In this document: in pieces, positions 45,387 to 53,441 of the stretch
Position numbering within the stretch: the first letter of the stretch is position 1
How the letters are laid out: each line of letters starts with the position of its first letter
Source of the DNA: Paenibacillus sp. 32O-W
GTDB lineage: Bacteria; Bacillota; Bacilli; Paenibacillales; NBRC-103111
Length of the DNA stretch: 61,594 nucleotides
Assembly (NCBI RefSeq): GCF_007679495.1
Contig: NZ_VEGP01000030.1
Location: 1-61,594 of the forward strand
Reading direction: 5' to 3'
The notes under the pieces: generated by a model
Database searches by the model: none
What the model was told of the DNA's origin: nothing
What the model saw: only the letters and a program-made list of their open reading frames with translations
Made by a program: the position numbers and the translations under genes

Positions 45387-45941
45387 ATGCTGATAGAATT
45401 AATCCCCATCCTGTTTACTTCAGGCAGCCTTAGCGCTGGAATGCTGTCGATGATTCAGATTTTTGAAGGAGAGGCCCGTCACGCTGTATTGTTTGTCTTC
45501 CTGGCGGCGTTGATTAACGGCATGGGCTGTTATGCTTCTCATAGGCTCCAGCGTTCCAATGAATTCGGGAAAGAACTCCGTTCCTTGTCCGAACTCGTTA
45601 CCTTCGGAGCCGCACCTTCCATGATCCTGTACGTTGCTGCCTTTAACCAAATCAATGCTCTCGGCTTGGTCATCACCGCCTTGTTTCCGATATGCGGCGC
45701 TCTTAGGCTCGCCAGATACAATATCGTATCGTCCCGTAACGGCCGTCATTCGGGGCTGCCCATACCGGTTGCGGGCTGTGCTCTTTCCGCCTTGGTGCTT
45801 ATCGGCTCCCAGCTTAATACATGGATTATGAGCCTGCTCGTTATTATTCTCTCCTGGCTCATGATCAGTACTATCAGAATGCCTACTTGGAGCAGGGGCA
45901 AGCCTTTACAGGAGTCTAACGAAGGCATTACGCCTCACTAG
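45387..45941 (+). CDS. PssA-like CDP-alcohol phosphatidyltransferase lacking motif aspartates
   Basis: This 184-residue membrane protein aligns with CDP-diacylglycerol-serine phosphatidyltransferase over its length (NEFGKEL.SL..LVTFGAAPS, GALRLARYN, GLPIPVAG). The catalytic signature DGxxDGxxARx8Gx3Dx3D is ruined: the four aspartates are N44, G47, R65 and E69, and the AR pair is S51-H52. G61 and the spacing are intact. The enzyme should not bind its two metal ions or the CDP-alcohol normally. AGGAGG precedes the ATG. The following DedA gene is 15 nt away, a pairing like pssA-ybfM of B. subtilis but without psd. It could be a pseudoenzyme that binds lipid or partners the DedA protein; this is inference. 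Confidence 0.8.
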   Translation: MLIELIPILFTSGSLSAGMLSMIQIFEGEARHAVLFVFLAALINGMGCYASHRLQRSNEFGKELRSLSELVTFGAAPSMILYVAAFNQINALGLVITALFPICGALRLARYNIVSSRNGRHSGLPIPVAGCALSALVLIGSQLNTWIMSLLVIILSWLMISTIRMPTWSRGKPLQESNEGITPH

Positions 45942-45956
45942 AACGGAGATATTTAT

Positions 45957-46445
45957 ATGGAATTTGTCCAGGAAATGATCGCACAATACGGATATCTCGC
46001 CTTGTACTGTCTTCTGGCTCTTGGGATCATCGGCTTGCCCATACCCGATGAAGTGCTGATGACCTTCGTCGGGTATTTGGCGTCCATGGGGATTTTGCGC
46101 TATACGGCAGCGGTTGTAGTCAGTCTTCTTGGATCCATGTCCGGCATGATCCTCAGTTACGAGCTGGGTCGCAAAATCGGCAAACCGCTGGTGTGGAAGT
46201 TCGGCAAATGGATCTGGCTGACGCCGAAAAGGCTGGAGAAAGCGGAGGGTTGGTTCAACCGCTACGGAAAGTGGGCCGTCAGCTTCGGCTACTTCATCCC
46301 CGGAATCCGCCATCTAACCTGCTACCTGTCCGGGGTCAGCGGGATGAAGCGAACCACCTATTGGCTCTTCGCTGCTATTGGGGCGGTGGTATGGTGTGTC
46401 TTGTTTATCACTATCGGATATTTTATCGGGGTTCAATTTGTTTAA
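45957..46445 (+). CDS. DedA family membrane protein (YbfM/PetA-like)
   Basis: This 162-residue DedA protein carries GLPIPDEVLMTFVGYLAS (about residues 26-43) with the conserved acidic residue. The signature FGYFIPGIRHLTCYLSGVSGM (about 111-131) has the conserved arginine and Gly/Pro of DedA transporters. DedA proteins flip lipid phosphates or phospholipids; the B. subtilis homologue next to pssA is linked to phosphatidylethanolamine transport. It is cotranscribed with the phosphatidyltransferase-like gene. It overlaps the convergent Nudix gene by 23 nt at the 3' end. Confidence 0.9.
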   Translation: MEFVQEMIAQYGYLALYCLLALGIIGLPIPDEVLMTFVGYLASMGILRYTAAVVVSLLGSMSGMILSYELGRKIGKPLVWKFGKWIWLTPKRLEKAEGWFNRYGKWAVSFGYFIPGIRHLTCYLSGVSGMKRTTYWLFAAIGAVVWCVLFITIGYFIGVQFV

Positions 46446-46836
46446 GGTAATCTAACAGGAAAGACCGGTCCTCCGGAAATGCCAGCTCCAGGTCCTCCAG
46501 TTCACTTGCCGATTTCCAGGCAACCTCATAAATCAGACCGTCGGGATCCTGGATGGCTGCGGCTCCGCCTACTTTTTCCACCTCATAGTAAGTCACCGTA
46601 TATTCCGTCTGCAGATGCGTTCCTTTTTTTTCGAAGAGCTTTCGGATGACTTTAGCTCTATAACCCGTCTCCTCATATATTTCCCGGATACAGCATTCTT
46701 CCAGAGTTTCACCCTCTTCTTGTCCTCCTGACGGCACGGACCAGACCTTCTTCTCTTCCGGCTTGCCTTGTAACACCATAAGAATCTGCTTCGACTCATT
46801 CACACAAACACCCGCCGAGCCGGACCAATGTTTCAT
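46423..46836 (-). CDS. Nudix hydrolase
   Basis: Start ATG at 46836 (MKHWSGSAGVCV) with GGGGGAGG 7 nt upstream. This protein of about 137 residues has the full Nudix box GGQEEGETLEECCIREIYEETGY (Gx5Ex7REUxEExGU) at about residues 37-59. It would hydrolyse a nucleoside diphosphate linked to another moiety. The substrate is not predictable. It lies 53 nt after a second Nudix gene on the same strand. Confidence 0.9.
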   Translation of the reverse strand: MKHWSGSAGVCVNESKQILMVLQGKPEEKKVWSVPSGGQEEGETLEECCIREIYEETGYRAKVIRKLFEKKGTHLQTEYTVTYYEVEKVGGAAAIQDPDGLIYEVAWKSASELEDLELAFPEDRSFLLDYLKQIEPR

Positions 46837-46889
46837 GAAAGAACCTCCCCCATTAGTATATGGACCGGGCATCCCGATTTCCGCCCGTT

Positions 46890-47507
46890 CTAGTCGAATA
46901 CCGCTTCTTTATCGGGTTCTCTTAACCATGCAAATAACGTTTGGAGCTGCGTTCGGGTGGTTCGCGATTCGGATAATGCCGGCAACCCGTTCTCCGTGAA
47001 AAACCGTGCCTCCGACGTCTCCAGCCCGCCTCCAGCCTCCCCTCCGACGATTTCACACAAGATAAAGAGAACATATTCCGGATAAGGGGCCGGAAGCGGA
47101 TAATGCAGCCTTTTGTCCAGCAGCCCGAGCAGACGGACAGGGACCGCATCGAATCCGGACTCTTCCTTGATTTCTTTGACAGCCACCTCTGCAGGAGACA
47201 GTCCGATATCGGCCCATCCTCCGGGCAGTGCCCAGTTGCCATCGGTCCGTTCTCTCACCAGCAATAGCTTTCCTTCGTTAAAAATGACTGCACGCACAGC
47301 TACCTTCGGGGTAATCCTCCGTGTTGCATCGGCAAATAACGTTGTTATTTTTTCGCTTTCAGCAAATACACTGCCGTTAAGCATTTCCAAGCCGAGCTCT
47401 CTTAGCTGCTCGAAGCGTTCCAAGTTATAAACATCTTTGGAATGAGCCAATCCGGCTTGACTGATAGCTTGCAGCCGGTCCGCCCACTTGAGCCATTTAT
47501 TCTCCAT
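46890..47507 (-). CDS. Nudix hydrolase with N-terminal Nudix_N domain
   Basis: The preferred start is the ATG at 47507 (MENKWLKWADRLQ), with GGGAG 9 nt upstream. Residues 1-60 match the Nudix_N extension (WLKWADRLQAISQAGLAHSKDVYNLERFEQLREL). The Nudix box GWADIGLSPAEVAVKEIKEESGF follows at about residues 100-122, after LPGG. This subgroup acts on substrates such as CDP-choline or ADP-ribose. The start of the MmcQ-like gene upstream suggests a short operon. Confidence 0.9.
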   Translation of the reverse strand: MENKWLKWADRLQAISQAGLAHSKDVYNLERFEQLRELGLEMLNGSVFAESEKITTLFADATRRITPKVAVRAVIFNEGKLLLVRERTDGNWALPGGWADIGLSPAEVAVKEIKEESGFDAVPVRLLGLLDKRLHYPLPAPYPEYVLFILCEIVGGEAGGGLETSEARFFTENGLPALSESRTTRTQLQTLFAWLREPDKEAVFD

Positions 47508-47535
47508 GTTTTTCATCTCCCGTCCGGTATTGAGA

Positions 47536-47919
47536 CTATTCCTGCTCCTGCAGCAGCTTCACCAGACGTTTGGGAGCGGCCCGCATATACGCTTCACGAA
47601 GCAATTCACCCAGCTCCCCCCAGTCCAGAGGCTGGTCGGCCTTGATCGATACCCAGCCGTAATGACCGATATATGGGGTTTTAAAGAAACGGCCTTGGTG
47701 CAAAAGCAGCTCTTGATTTTCCCGATCCGACTTGAACGACAAGCCGGCAGGACCTTCATTTTCTCCCATTATAATAAAAGATTTGCCCCTGACCTTAAAG
47801 GTGGTATGCCCGAACCCGTCAATGATTTCTTCCACCTCCGGCAAGGAGGCGCACAGCTTGCGGACCTGCTTGAGCATCTCTATTCCCTGTTCCGATTTCA
47901 AGCTTTTAGGTTCATGCAT
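47536..47919 (-). CDS. MmcQ/YjbR family protein
   Basis: This 127-residue protein has the CyaY-like MmcQ/YjbR fold. SLPEVEEIIDGFGHTTFKVRGKSFIIMGE is the early strand region. The family's GWVSIKADQPLDWGELGELLREAY comes near the end. AGGAGG lies just before the ATG at 47919. These proteins are small and often annotated as DNA-binding, but their molecular role is unsettled. It precedes the two Nudix genes on the same strand. Confidence 0.88.
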   Translation of the reverse strand: MHEPKSLKSEQGIEMLKQVRKLCASLPEVEEIIDGFGHTTFKVRGKSFIIMGENEGPAGLSFKSDRENQELLLHQGRFFKTPYIGHYGWVSIKADQPLDWGELGELLREAYMRAAPKRLVKLLQEQE

Positions 47920-48068
47920 CGCCCTACCTCCTGGATGTCTATAGGATTCTTGCTTCTTCTTTTCTTATTCGTCCTCGAGCGGCAAAGTCCTTTTCCGAGG
48001 TTATCTGTTTCTTACAAGAACTGTAAGTCACCATGGGATGAAAACCATGCAGAATCTTATGTAAATAG

Positions 48069-48250
48069 AAAGCCTGCAATTCTGCATGATTTCGGCCGTT
48101 TGGCCCGGTAACCACTGCAAAGCCTGAAAAAATACATCTTTTTTATCGTTTGAGGGGAGGTCGGACGATTTTGTAAGGAAAATAATGTATTATCGCAGGC
48201 TTTTCGCCGAGCTGTTCCGAATCGACTCAAAATTGATGTATAATCGCAGG
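48069..48250. repeat. GCAGGCTTT/ATGTATTATCGCAGG repeats
   Basis: This lies in the 450-nt gap between the MmcQ-like and clpP genes. A motif close to AAAATnATGTATnATCGCAGG occurs at 48179-48199 and 48229-48250. A third copy lies inverted at 48119-48139, and an inverted core (AAAGCCTGCA) lies at 48069-48078. No gene is supported in this gap. Confidence 0.55.
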
Positions 48251-48324
48251 AATTTGTACCCGCTGTAAAAGGTCATGCCTTCCTCATATCGCGGTCGTTC
48301 TTACTTTGCGGAGAGCCCCAATAG

Positions 48325-48354
48325 AAAAAAAGCCCTTCCCCGCGGGGAAAGGCT
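48325..48354 (-). terminator. intrinsic terminator after clpP
   Basis: AGCCTTTCCCC-GC-GGGGAAGGGCT forms an 11-bp stem on the leftward strand, with one non-Watson-Crick position, followed by a run of T. It lies 20 nt past the clpP stop. Confidence 0.92.
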
Positions 48355-48374
48355 CGTTGACCCGGCTTACAAGC

Positions 48375-48959
48375 TCATTGGCAAATCCGGTCTATCAGTC
48401 CATATTCAAGGGTCTCTTGGGCGGACATATAGTAATCCCGGTCCGTATCCTTCTCCACCTTCTCCAGAGGCTGCCCGCTCTTCTCCGCGAGCACACGGTT
48501 GATGCGGTCGCGGGTATTCAGAATGTTCTTGGCATGGATGGCGATGTCTGTCGCCTGGCCTTTGATTCCGCCGCCGCCCACCCAAGGTTGATGGATCATC
48601 ACTTCGGCATTCGGAAGGGCCAGCCGTTTGCCTGGGGCTCCTGCGGCCAGCAGGACAGCGCCGAAGGAAGCGGCCAGACCGACGCAGATGGTGGATACAT
48701 CCGGCTTCACGTGCTGCATGGTATCGTAAATCGCGAATCCGGCGGATGTCGATCCTCCCGGACAGTTAATATACAGATGAATATCCTTATCGGGATCGTC
48801 TGCAGCAAGAAACAACAACTGGGCTATCACGGCATTCGCTACGGAATCGTCAATGGGGGAGCCCAGAAATACGATCCTGTCCCTAAGCAGCCTGGAATAG
48901 ATGTCGTAGGATCTCTCCACCCCTTTGCTCTGTTCCACTACAATCGGCACAATACTCAT
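48375..48959 (-). CDS. clpP: ClpP-type serine protease, paralogue
   Basis: This 194-residue ClpP peptidase subunit has the catalytic triad at Ser98 ([14 protein letters not shown]), His123 ([11 protein letters not shown]) and Asp171 ([11 protein letters not shown]). The consensus GMAASMGAFLL is changed to [11 protein letters not shown], and a four-glycine stretch is present after the histidine motif. It therefore looks like a secondary ClpP rather than the housekeeping one. It would form a tetradecameric chamber and need an AAA+ partner such as ClpX or ClpC. It is last in an operon with an ArsR-like regulator and a 71-residue protein. Confidence 0.92.
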   Translation of the reverse strand: MSIVPIVVEQSKGVERSYDIYSRLLRDRIVFLGSPIDDSVANAVIAQLLFLAADDPDKDIHLYINCPGGSTSAGFAIYDTMQHVKPDVSTICVGLAASFGAVLLAAGAPGKRLALPNAEVMIHQPWVGGGGIKGQATDIAIHAKNILNTRDRINRVLAEKSGQPLEKVEKDTDRDYYMSAQETLEYGLIDRICQ

Positions 48960-48979
48960 TGGATTGTAATCCCCTTTCC

Positions 48980-49195
48980 TTAAGCCGCGCAGCGCAGCGA
49001 ATTTGTCGCCGCCGAGGCGTTCTTACTAGCTTGCGGAATGCCAAAACCGGAGGAAACCACGCGGATGACCGGCATATTTGCCCCTGTATCACTGCTTGTA
49101 TGCAGCACTTGAACAGTCGCCTCCCGTTCGCCCTCTCTCCCCTTCTCCCAGACCAATATCGGCCGGGACGTCACAGGTTCACTCTTGTTATTCAT
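48980..49195 (-). CDS. small unknown protein (71 aa) between ArsR-like regulator and ClpP
   Basis: I do not recognise a family. The ATG at 49195 has a textbook AAGGAGG 8 nt upstream. It overlaps the regulator's stop region by 4 nt, so translation is well supported. The protein is hydrophilic, with no membrane helix: a central [25 protein letters not shown] and a short Ala/Ser-rich tail ending in Cys-Ala-Ala. The next gene, clpP, starts 20 nt later. A C-terminal Ala-Ala is a feature of some ClpX-recognised degrons, so it might be a ClpP substrate or adaptor; this is speculative. Confidence 0.65.
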   Translation of the reverse strand: MNNKSEPVTSRPILVWEKGREGEREATVQVLHTSSDTGANMPVIRVVSSGFGIPQASKNASAATNSLRCAA

Positions 49196-49788
49196 AGGTT
49201 ACCTCCTTGTTCGGGTTCAGGATAGACGGCCATTAATACGCGGTAGCCGTTCTTCTTGTCCGGGGTTCGATACTTCTCTGCGAGGGCCTTCATGGCTTCC
49301 GCATAATCGCGGATGAACGCCTGCCGATCCGCCTCATCCGGCAGATAGACCTCCGTCTCCATCGTTGCGCTTGGAACCTCCTCCGCCTCATCGGACGCCT
49401 CCATGAGGCGCAGAGCATCACTGCGCATCCGCTCGGAGAGCGTAATCAGATGCCTCAGCGCCCCTTGCTCCTTCAGCTTGCTTACCGTCTCTTCCGGCCA
49501 GCCGAACGATTCCGGAATAATGAACGTTCTGGCAATCGATTGATACAGCACCTCGATCAAATTCTTCACTTGGCGGGTGCCGCTTCTCCGGATCAGACCG
49601 ACCTTCTCGAGCGCTTTCAGATGATAATTGATTTTTTGCGGGGCTTCTCCCAACTGCCGGCCAACCTCCGATGCGGAGGAAGGCTCGCTCAGGATTCGCA
49701 AAATCTCGGCCCGCAGAGGATTCAATAGCGCAAGAGCTTGTTCCGGGCTATCCAGCCTATAGACTTCCTGTATGTCGATTTCCGCCAT
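49192..49788 (-). CDS. ArsR-type winged-helix transcriptional regulator
   Basis: This 198-residue regulator has an N-terminal winged helix (LLNPLRAEILRILSEPSSASEVGRQLGEAPQKINYHLKALEKVGLIRR, about residues 21-68). A C-terminal effector-like region of about 110 residues follows. There is no cysteine cluster for metal sensing. It is first in the operon with the small protein and clpP. A strong promoter with a perfect palindrome at +1 lies upstream, so autorepression is likely. Confidence 0.88.
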   Translation of the reverse strand: MAEIDIQEVYRLDSPEQALALLNPLRAEILRILSEPSSASEVGRQLGEAPQKINYHLKALEKVGLIRRSGTRQVKNLIEVLYQSIARTFIIPESFGWPEETVSKLKEQGALRHLITLSERMRSDALRLMEASDEAEEVPSATMETEVYLPDEADRQAFIRDYAEAMKALAEKYRTPDKKNGYRVLMAVYPEPEQGGNL

Positions 49789-49815
49789 TGCTTCGCGCTC
49801 TCCTAAAAATTATTT

Positions 49816-49857
49816 TTTACGTAAACTTATTTTATTATGATGGTTTGTTTTTGTCAA
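49816..49857 (-). promoter_or_regulatory. sigma-A promoter with TTTACGTAAA palindrome
   Basis: On the leftward strand TTGACA (49852-49857) and TAAAAT (49829-49834) are 17 nt apart. The expected start point falls within TTTACGTAAA (49816-49825), a perfect 10-bp palindrome. It probably drives the regulator/small protein/clpP operon and is the likely regulator binding site. Confidence 0.75.
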
Positions 49858-49957
49858 TCCTATTCCTCAGAGGCTAGTCCGAAAGCAGTGGATGGATTTA
49901 AGCCTTTTACGCAGGAAATACATGAGACCGCATTCTTTCCACCTGCCTTTGAAGTCG

Positions 49958-49992
49958 AAAAAAAGAACCTCCAAGCCCACAGCAATGAGGTT
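49958..49992 (-). terminator. intrinsic terminator after the GNAT gene
   Basis: AACCTC and GAGGTT pair across a 15-nt loop on the leftward strand, followed by C then a T-run. It lies about 110 nt past the GNAT stop. The remaining sequence from 49861 to 50104 shows nothing else. Confidence 0.65.
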
Positions 49993-50104
49993 AGAAGTTC
50001 CTTTATCTTTATGCAAACTAGGAATGAATGCACCAAACTTATTCCTTTCATCCGCAGTCGGTTGAAACTTTGGTTCCGACTAATCTTACTTCCGCCCTTG
50101 CCGG

Positions 50105-50521
50105 CTAAGCCCAGGGATTAGTCGGCCTCCTCTTCATAAATCTGTCCGGGTCCCGGACAAAGCCGAAGGATTCATACAGCCCATGTGCATCTTTCGTGCC
50201 CAAAACTCCTGTCAGTCCGTCTAATTCCTCAGATTGAACAATGAGGTCCACTAACCTCCTGCCAATGCCTTGCCCTCTATACTCTTCGTCAATAAATACA
50301 TCGCATAAATAATACATAGTGGCCCAATCAGTAATGATCCGGGCAAAGCCGATTTGTCTCGTGCCATGATAGACCCCGTAACAAATCGAATTTTCGATCG
50401 ATGCCTGCACTTGGGCTAACGTTCTCCGGTTGGCCCAGTAAGAGCGTGATAAAAACTGATGAATGGTTTCGGTCTGCAGCAGAGCCTTATCCTTGCTGAT
50501 GAAATATTCTCCATTTTTCAA
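50105..50521 (-). CDS. GNAT family N-acetyltransferase
   Basis: The probable start is the TTG at 50521 (product begins LKNGEYFISKDK). It has GGAGG about 9 nt upstream and matches the usual N-terminus of this GNAT group; the frame is open to 50572. About 138 residues. Motif A is LCDVFIDEEYRGQGIGRRLVDLIV, and the closing motif is GLYESFGFVRDPDRFMKR. It stands alone, divergent from the BceAB-like operon. Substrate unknown. Confidence 0.87.
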   Translation of the reverse strand: MKNGEYFISKDKALLQTETIHQFLSRSYWANRRTLAQVQASIENSICYGVYHGTRQIGFARIITDWATMYYLCDVFIDEEYRGQGIGRRLVDLIVQSEELDGLTGVLGTKDAHGLYESFGFVRDPDRFMKRRPTNPWA

Positions 50522-50748
50522 ATCTGTCAGCCTCCCTTCATAACAATGCGTATCCAATAAAAAGCAAGTCACAACGTTTTGTTGACTTCAGTATACACGA
50601 AAAAAACGATGGATTACTGCGACTCTTATTTATATTCCGGACGAACATGACAAAAATGAAAGATAACCGTAAGGAAGATCAATGGTGCCGTTTGCCGGGA
50701 GGAGGTAAAGTAGACGGTAAGATGAATTTAGATAGAAGGAGTGGGAAT

Positions 50749-51513
50749 ATGCTTGAAGTTAGAAATGTATCCAAGGTCTATGAGGGCAAAGTCTCTTACC
50801 AAGCACTGTCCAATTTGAATTTAACGATTCAGCAAGGAGAATTTGTCGGCGTCATGGGGCCGTCCGGCAGCGGCAAAACAACACTGCTCAATGTCGTGTC
50901 GACCATTGACAAGCCTACTTCCGGCGAAGTCGTCATTGCCGGGAAGAACGCCCATCAACTAAGCAAGCGCAAGCTGGCCTTATTCCGCCGCCGGGAGCTG
51001 GGCTTCGTCTTTCAGGACTTCAATCTGCTGCAGACGCTGACGGTTAAGGAAAATATTATTTTCCCTCTGACTCTGGAAAATGTCAGCATCAAGGAACAGG
51101 ACGAACGCGTGAATCGGATCGCGGACAAGCTTGGCATCGCCCATATCTTGAACAAACGCACCTACGAAATATCCGGCGGCCAAAGCCAACGAACAGCGAT
51201 CGCACGCGCTATTATTCACTCTCCCAAGCTGATTCTGGCGGATGAGCCGACCGGAAACCTGGATTCGAAAGCGGCCCGCGACGTTCTGGAGATCCTGCAG
51301 AAGCTGAACAAGGAGGAGGGCGCCACCATGATGATGGTCACCCATGACTCCCAGGCCGCCAGTTACTGCGACCGCGTTATTTTCATCAAAGACGGCATGC
51401 TTTTCAGCGAGCTGCGCCGGACGGACAAGCAGCAAGTATTTTTCCAGGAAATCATGAACGTATTGATGACCATAGGGGGAACGGAAGATGAATTTTCGGC
51501 AGTTCGCGTTTAA
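50749..51513 (+). CDS. ABC transporter ATPase, BceA type
   Basis: The start ATG at 50749 (MLEVRNVSKVYEGK) has AGGAG upstream. The product has about 254 residues. Walker A is GPSGSGKTT, the Q-loop FVFQDFNLLQTLTVKENI, and the signature ISGGQSQRTAIARA (usually SGGQQQR, here Gln-Ser-Gln). Walker B is LILADEPTGNLDS and the H-loop VTHD. It pairs with the overlapping BceB-like permease to form a peptide-antibiotic (bacitracin-type) sensing and detoxification transporter. Unlike typical bce loci, no two-component system is beside it. Confidence 0.9.
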   Translation: MLEVRNVSKVYEGKVSYQALSNLNLTIQQGEFVGVMGPSGSGKTTLLNVVSTIDKPTSGEVVIAGKNAHQLSKRKLALFRRRELGFVFQDFNLLQTLTVKENIIFPLTLENVSIKEQDERVNRIADKLGIAHILNKRTYEISGGQSQRTAIARAIIHSPKLILADEPTGNLDSKAARDVLEILQKLNKEEGATMMMVTHDSQAASYCDRVIFIKDGMLFSELRRTDKQQVFFQEIMNVLMTIGGTEDEFSAVRV

Positions 51514-53374
51514 GAACGTATTCCGCAACAAGCGGCTGTATGCCGGGTATTTCTTCAGCTGCGCTTTCTCGGTCATGATTTTCTTCGTCTACTCGATGCT
51601 GGCGTTCCATCCGGAGCTGGATTTCTCCGGTAAGGGTGGTTATGGACAAGGCGCTCAGACGAGTATGGACGTTTCCCAATATATCATTTACTTTTTTACA
51701 TTTTTCTTTATTCTGTATTCGATGAGCGTTTTCCTGAAATCGCGGAAGAAAGAATTCGGCATCTGCATTATGCAGGGGATGTCCGATTTGCAGCTTAGAC
51801 GGCTCGTTTTTCTCGAAAATGTCATCATTGGGCTGGCTTCGACCGTGTCCGGCATTGCTATCGGACTGCTGTTGTCCAAAGGTATGCTAATAATGGGAAG
51901 CACTGTCCTTACACTGGAGCAGCCTCTCTCTTTCTATTTGCCGACCAAAGCCGCTTTATTCACTTTCGTAGCCTTTGCTCTGTTATTTATATTCATTTCT
52001 CTGTTCACCGCCGTTATTTTGCGCAGCAGCTCGCTTATTGACCTGCTGAAAGGCACTGCCAAACCGAAGCCGGAGCCGAAGGCCTCCACTTTCCTCGCCC
52101 TGTTAGCGGCTTTCTTGATCCTTGCCGGATACGTGATTGCTTTCGTGGTCAGAGGCGCGATGGTGATTATTGCCCTGCTCCCGGTTGCTCTTATCGTAAG
52201 TATAGGAACCTATTTCCTGTTCACCCAGTTGAGCGTTTATATGATTAATAAGCTGAAGAAAAATCAAAAACTGTACCGCAGCAAAACCAATCTGATTACC
52301 TTGTCCGATCTGGCCTACCGGATGAAGGATAATGCCCGCATGTTCTTCCTGGTCGCTATCATCTCGACGGTCGCTTTCTGCGCCATCGGGACTTTGGTCG
52401 GGATGAAATCCATGTTTACTGCCAAGATAACCGAATCGGTCCCGGCGTTTAAGTACGAATCGTATGCCGGAAATCCACAGGAGGCCGAACATTCCAAGCT
52501 CATCGAGCAGGAATTGACGGAGGCCAAGATCAATTACGAGCCTCTGGTCATCCAGAAGAAACGGTTGGAAGATGCGGAAACGAAGAAAAGCTACAGTATC
52601 ATTTCAGAAACAAACTACAATAAAATTACAAAAGAGGAGATACAGTTAACGGATGGTGAAGCTCTCCTGTTCTATCCGGACAACATGGGCTTCGGAGGGC
52701 AACCTGTAGGACAGGAGAAACAAATCTCGCTTCAGGACGGACGCACTTTGGATATCAAGGAGAATACCGTCTTACCGATTGCGCTCCAACAAGTTGAATT
52801 CTCCAGAACGGCCATCGTATCTGACGCCGTTTTCCAGTCGCTGTCCGAATCGCTGACGGAATCTACCTCGTACGTATTCCATGTAGAAGATTGGCGGCAA
52901 ACCTTGAATGTGTCCAAGCAGCTTAATGAGAAGCTGCAAGGCAACGGCGAGCATTACAGCTTCTTCTCAAGGGCTTACGATCTAAACGATATTAATCAGG
53001 GCTTCGGGCAAATTCTGCTGACCGGATTGTTCATCGGAGCTGTGTTCTTCGTCGCCGCGGGCAGCTTCCTGTACTTTCGCCTGTACGCGGATTTGGACCA
53101 TGACCGTGCGCAGTTCCGCTCTATTACGAAGCTGGGGCTGACGGAAGGCGAGCTGTCGAAGATCGTATCGACCCAGATCGGGCTGCTGTTCTTCGTACCG
53201 ATCATCGTTGCGCTCATTCATGGAGCCGTTGCGCTGAATTCATTGCAGAACACATTCAATGCCAATCTAGTTAAAGAATCGGCACTCGTTCTGGGCTCAT
53301 TCACGATCATCCAGATCCTCTATTTCTTGTTCATCCGTGCCAACTATGTGAAAAAGCTGAAGGAAGTCATGTAG
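51488..53374 (+). CDS. ABC transporter permease, BceB type
   Basis: This 628-residue permease has ten predicted helices in the BceB order: one N-terminal helix, two FtsX-like blocks, and a large extracellular domain of about 200 residues (about 305-505) between helices 7 and 8. That domain sets bacitracin-type permeases apart. The gene overlaps the ATPase gene by 26 nt. The ATG is preceded by GGGGGAACGGAAG. Substrate unknown; peptide antibiotics acting on lipid II-cycle intermediates are the family norm. Confidence 0.9.
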   Translation: MNFRQFAFKNVFRNKRLYAGYFFSCAFSVMIFFVYSMLAFHPELDFSGKGGYGQGAQTSMDVSQYIIYFFTFFFILYSMSVFLKSRKKEFGICIMQGMSDLQLRRLVFLENVIIGLASTVSGIAIGLLLSKGMLIMGSTVLTLEQPLSFYLPTKAALFTFVAFALLFIFISLFTAVILRSSSLIDLLKGTAKPKPEPKASTFLALLAAFLILAGYVIAFVVRGAMVIIALLPVALIVSIGTYFLFTQLSVYMINKLKKNQKLYRSKTNLITLSDLAYRMKDNARMFFLVAIISTVAFCAIGTLVGMKSMFTAKITESVPAFKYESYAGNPQEAEHSKLIEQELTEAKINYEPLVIQKKRLEDAETKKSYSIISETNYNKITKEEIQLTDGEALLFYPDNMGFGGQPVGQEKQISLQDGRTLDIKENTVLPIALQQVEFSRTAIVSDAVFQSLSESLTESTSYVFHVEDWRQTLNVSKQLNEKLQGNGEHYSFFSRAYDLNDINQGFGQILLTGLFIGAVFFVAAGSFLYFRLYADLDHDRAQFRSITKLGLTEGELSKIVSTQIGLLFFVPIIVALIHGAVALNSLQNTFNANLVKESALVLGSFTIIQILYFLFIRANYVKKLKEVM

Positions 53375-53395
53375 CCGTCATCCAAACCAGATGAT

Positions 53396-53435
53396 TTAAA
53401 AGAGGAGCAGCCGATTCGGCCTGCTCCTCTTTTAA
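53396..53435. terminator. bidirectional intrinsic terminator
   Basis: TTAAAAGAGGAGCAG and its exact complement flank a 10-nt loop: a 15-bp perfect stem with A/T ends giving a T-run on both strands. It separates the convergent BceB-like and nitroreductase genes. Confidence 0.93.
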
Positions 53436-53441
53436 TGTTGA

